DNA of 46,965 bases from Polycladomyces subterraneus. Its GTDB lineage: Bacteria > Bacillota > Bacilli > Thermoactinomycetales > JIR-001. The stretch is from contig NZ_JANRHH010000043.1 in the NCBI RefSeq assembly GCF_030433435.1, forward strand, positions 1 through 46,965. Reading direction: 5' to 3'. The stretch's first letter is position 1, and every line of letters begins with the position of its first letter. The notes beneath the pieces are model-generated. The model saw only the letters and a program-made list of their open reading frames with translations, did not search any database and was not told the origin of the DNA. Below, in pieces: positions 46,656 to 46,965 of the stretch. The position numbers and the translations under genes were made by a program.

Positions 46656-46685
46656 AGTTTAACATTCCGCACAAACTGGAGTCAA
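46656..46685 (-). promoter_or_regulatory. pur operon promoter
   Basis: Minus strand TTGACT (46685-46680), 18-base spacer, TAAACT (46661-46656), just ahead of the aptamer. Confidence 0.6.
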
Positions 46686-46688
46686 TGG

Positions 46689-46733
46689 AAATACGAACAT
46701 TTAATTGACCATTCATATTTTCTGTTCGTGTTT
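46689..46733. promoter_or_regulatory. PurR-box pair
   Basis: AAATACGAACATT (46689-46701) matches 12 of 13 positions of the Bacillus PurBox AWWWCCGAACWWT. An inverted GTTCG core lies at 46724-46728 in a weaker second box. Spacing and location just upstream of the -35 fit PurR control. Confidence 0.55.
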
Positions 46734-46904
46734 TTCGGAGTATCCCTCAGCGGATACAACCGGTACGTCAGGAAAAACGGCTTCTTCGATGAAAGGGTCA
46801 ATCAGTCCGTTCAACGACAGATCATACACTCGTCAATCGAATTTGTCGTCTATCATATACGATCCCGTCTCAACTGATCAAATGTTTGTTCATTCCTCCG
46901 CAAA

Positions 46905-46939
46905 CAAAAAAACAGCTCACCGTTATGGTGAGCTGTTTT
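46905..46939. terminator. Terminator at right edge
   Basis: ACAGCTCACC/GGTGAGCTGT stem with A run before and T run after; usable in both directions. It probably ends a gene outside the window. The stretch 46734-46904 shows no credible gene. Confidence 0.85.
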
Positions 46940-46965
46940 CGTCCGACCTGCCTGGCAGCGTCCTA

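Overview
The window looks like a chromosomal segment of a Gram-positive, endospore-forming member of the Bacillales, probably a thermophile of the Thermoactinomycetaceae type. The evidence is a complete Bacillus-order purine operon with a purine riboswitch, a GerA-type germinant-receptor operon, a yerA/yerB/yerC-pcrB-pcrA-ligA block as in Bacillus subtilis, strong GGAGG ribosome binding sites with frequent TTG and GTG starts, Spo0A-box sequences, a class D sortase, and a subtilase very close to thermitase. The family assignment is inference; no rRNA gene is present.

Layout. 1-235: left end of an IS200/IS605-type element running off the window. 343-2994: secreted lipase and an RluA-type pseudouridine synthase. 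3184-3647: two tiny genes. 3905-6411: small membrane protein, class D sortase and its LPVTA-anchored substrate. 6412-6946: solo right end (guide-RNA scaffold) of the same IS family. 6947-10388: a transglutaminase lipoprotein and, divergently, an HTH-TPR (RRNPP-like) regulator, with tandem Spo0A boxes between them. 10437-12770: intergenic repeat and ligA. 12927-17388: pcrA, pcrB, yerC, yerB. 17389-17877: a structured stretch with no credible gene. 17878-19603: small gene and UDP-glucose dehydrogenase. 19613-20331: an internally deleted IS608-like element. 20437-22513: MarR regulator and 14-TM efflux pump. 22680-25686: yerA, DUF2892 protein, a 43-residue membrane peptide, and a CBS-ACT protein. 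25701-29859: ger operon A-B-C-D. 30152-32720: thermitase-like protease, GrpB protein, small gene. 32757-46464: purEKBCSQLFMNH-(small TM gene)-purD, led by PurBox, promoter and guanine-class riboswitch at 46497-46733.

How it works together. The pur genes convert PRPP to IMP and appear to be controlled both at initiation (PurR boxes) and by guanine-dependent termination. Reading leftward from purD, the B. subtilis order pur-yerA-yerB-yerC-pcrB-pcrA-ligA is kept, but cargo has been inserted: protease, ger operon and CBS gene between purD and yerA, then the efflux operon, IS remnant, ugd and the structured stretch between yerA and yerB.

Most notable unexplained signals: a dispersed, foldable intergenic repeat family (10437-10690, 31561-31779, 34594-34719, degenerate 12780-12926) that sits next to stop codons and shows a compensatory change in its closing stem; two IS605-type guide-RNA scaffolds that survive without a TnpB gene; and the structured locus at 17480-17790. 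All coordinates and structures were read by eye; no searches or folding programs were run.
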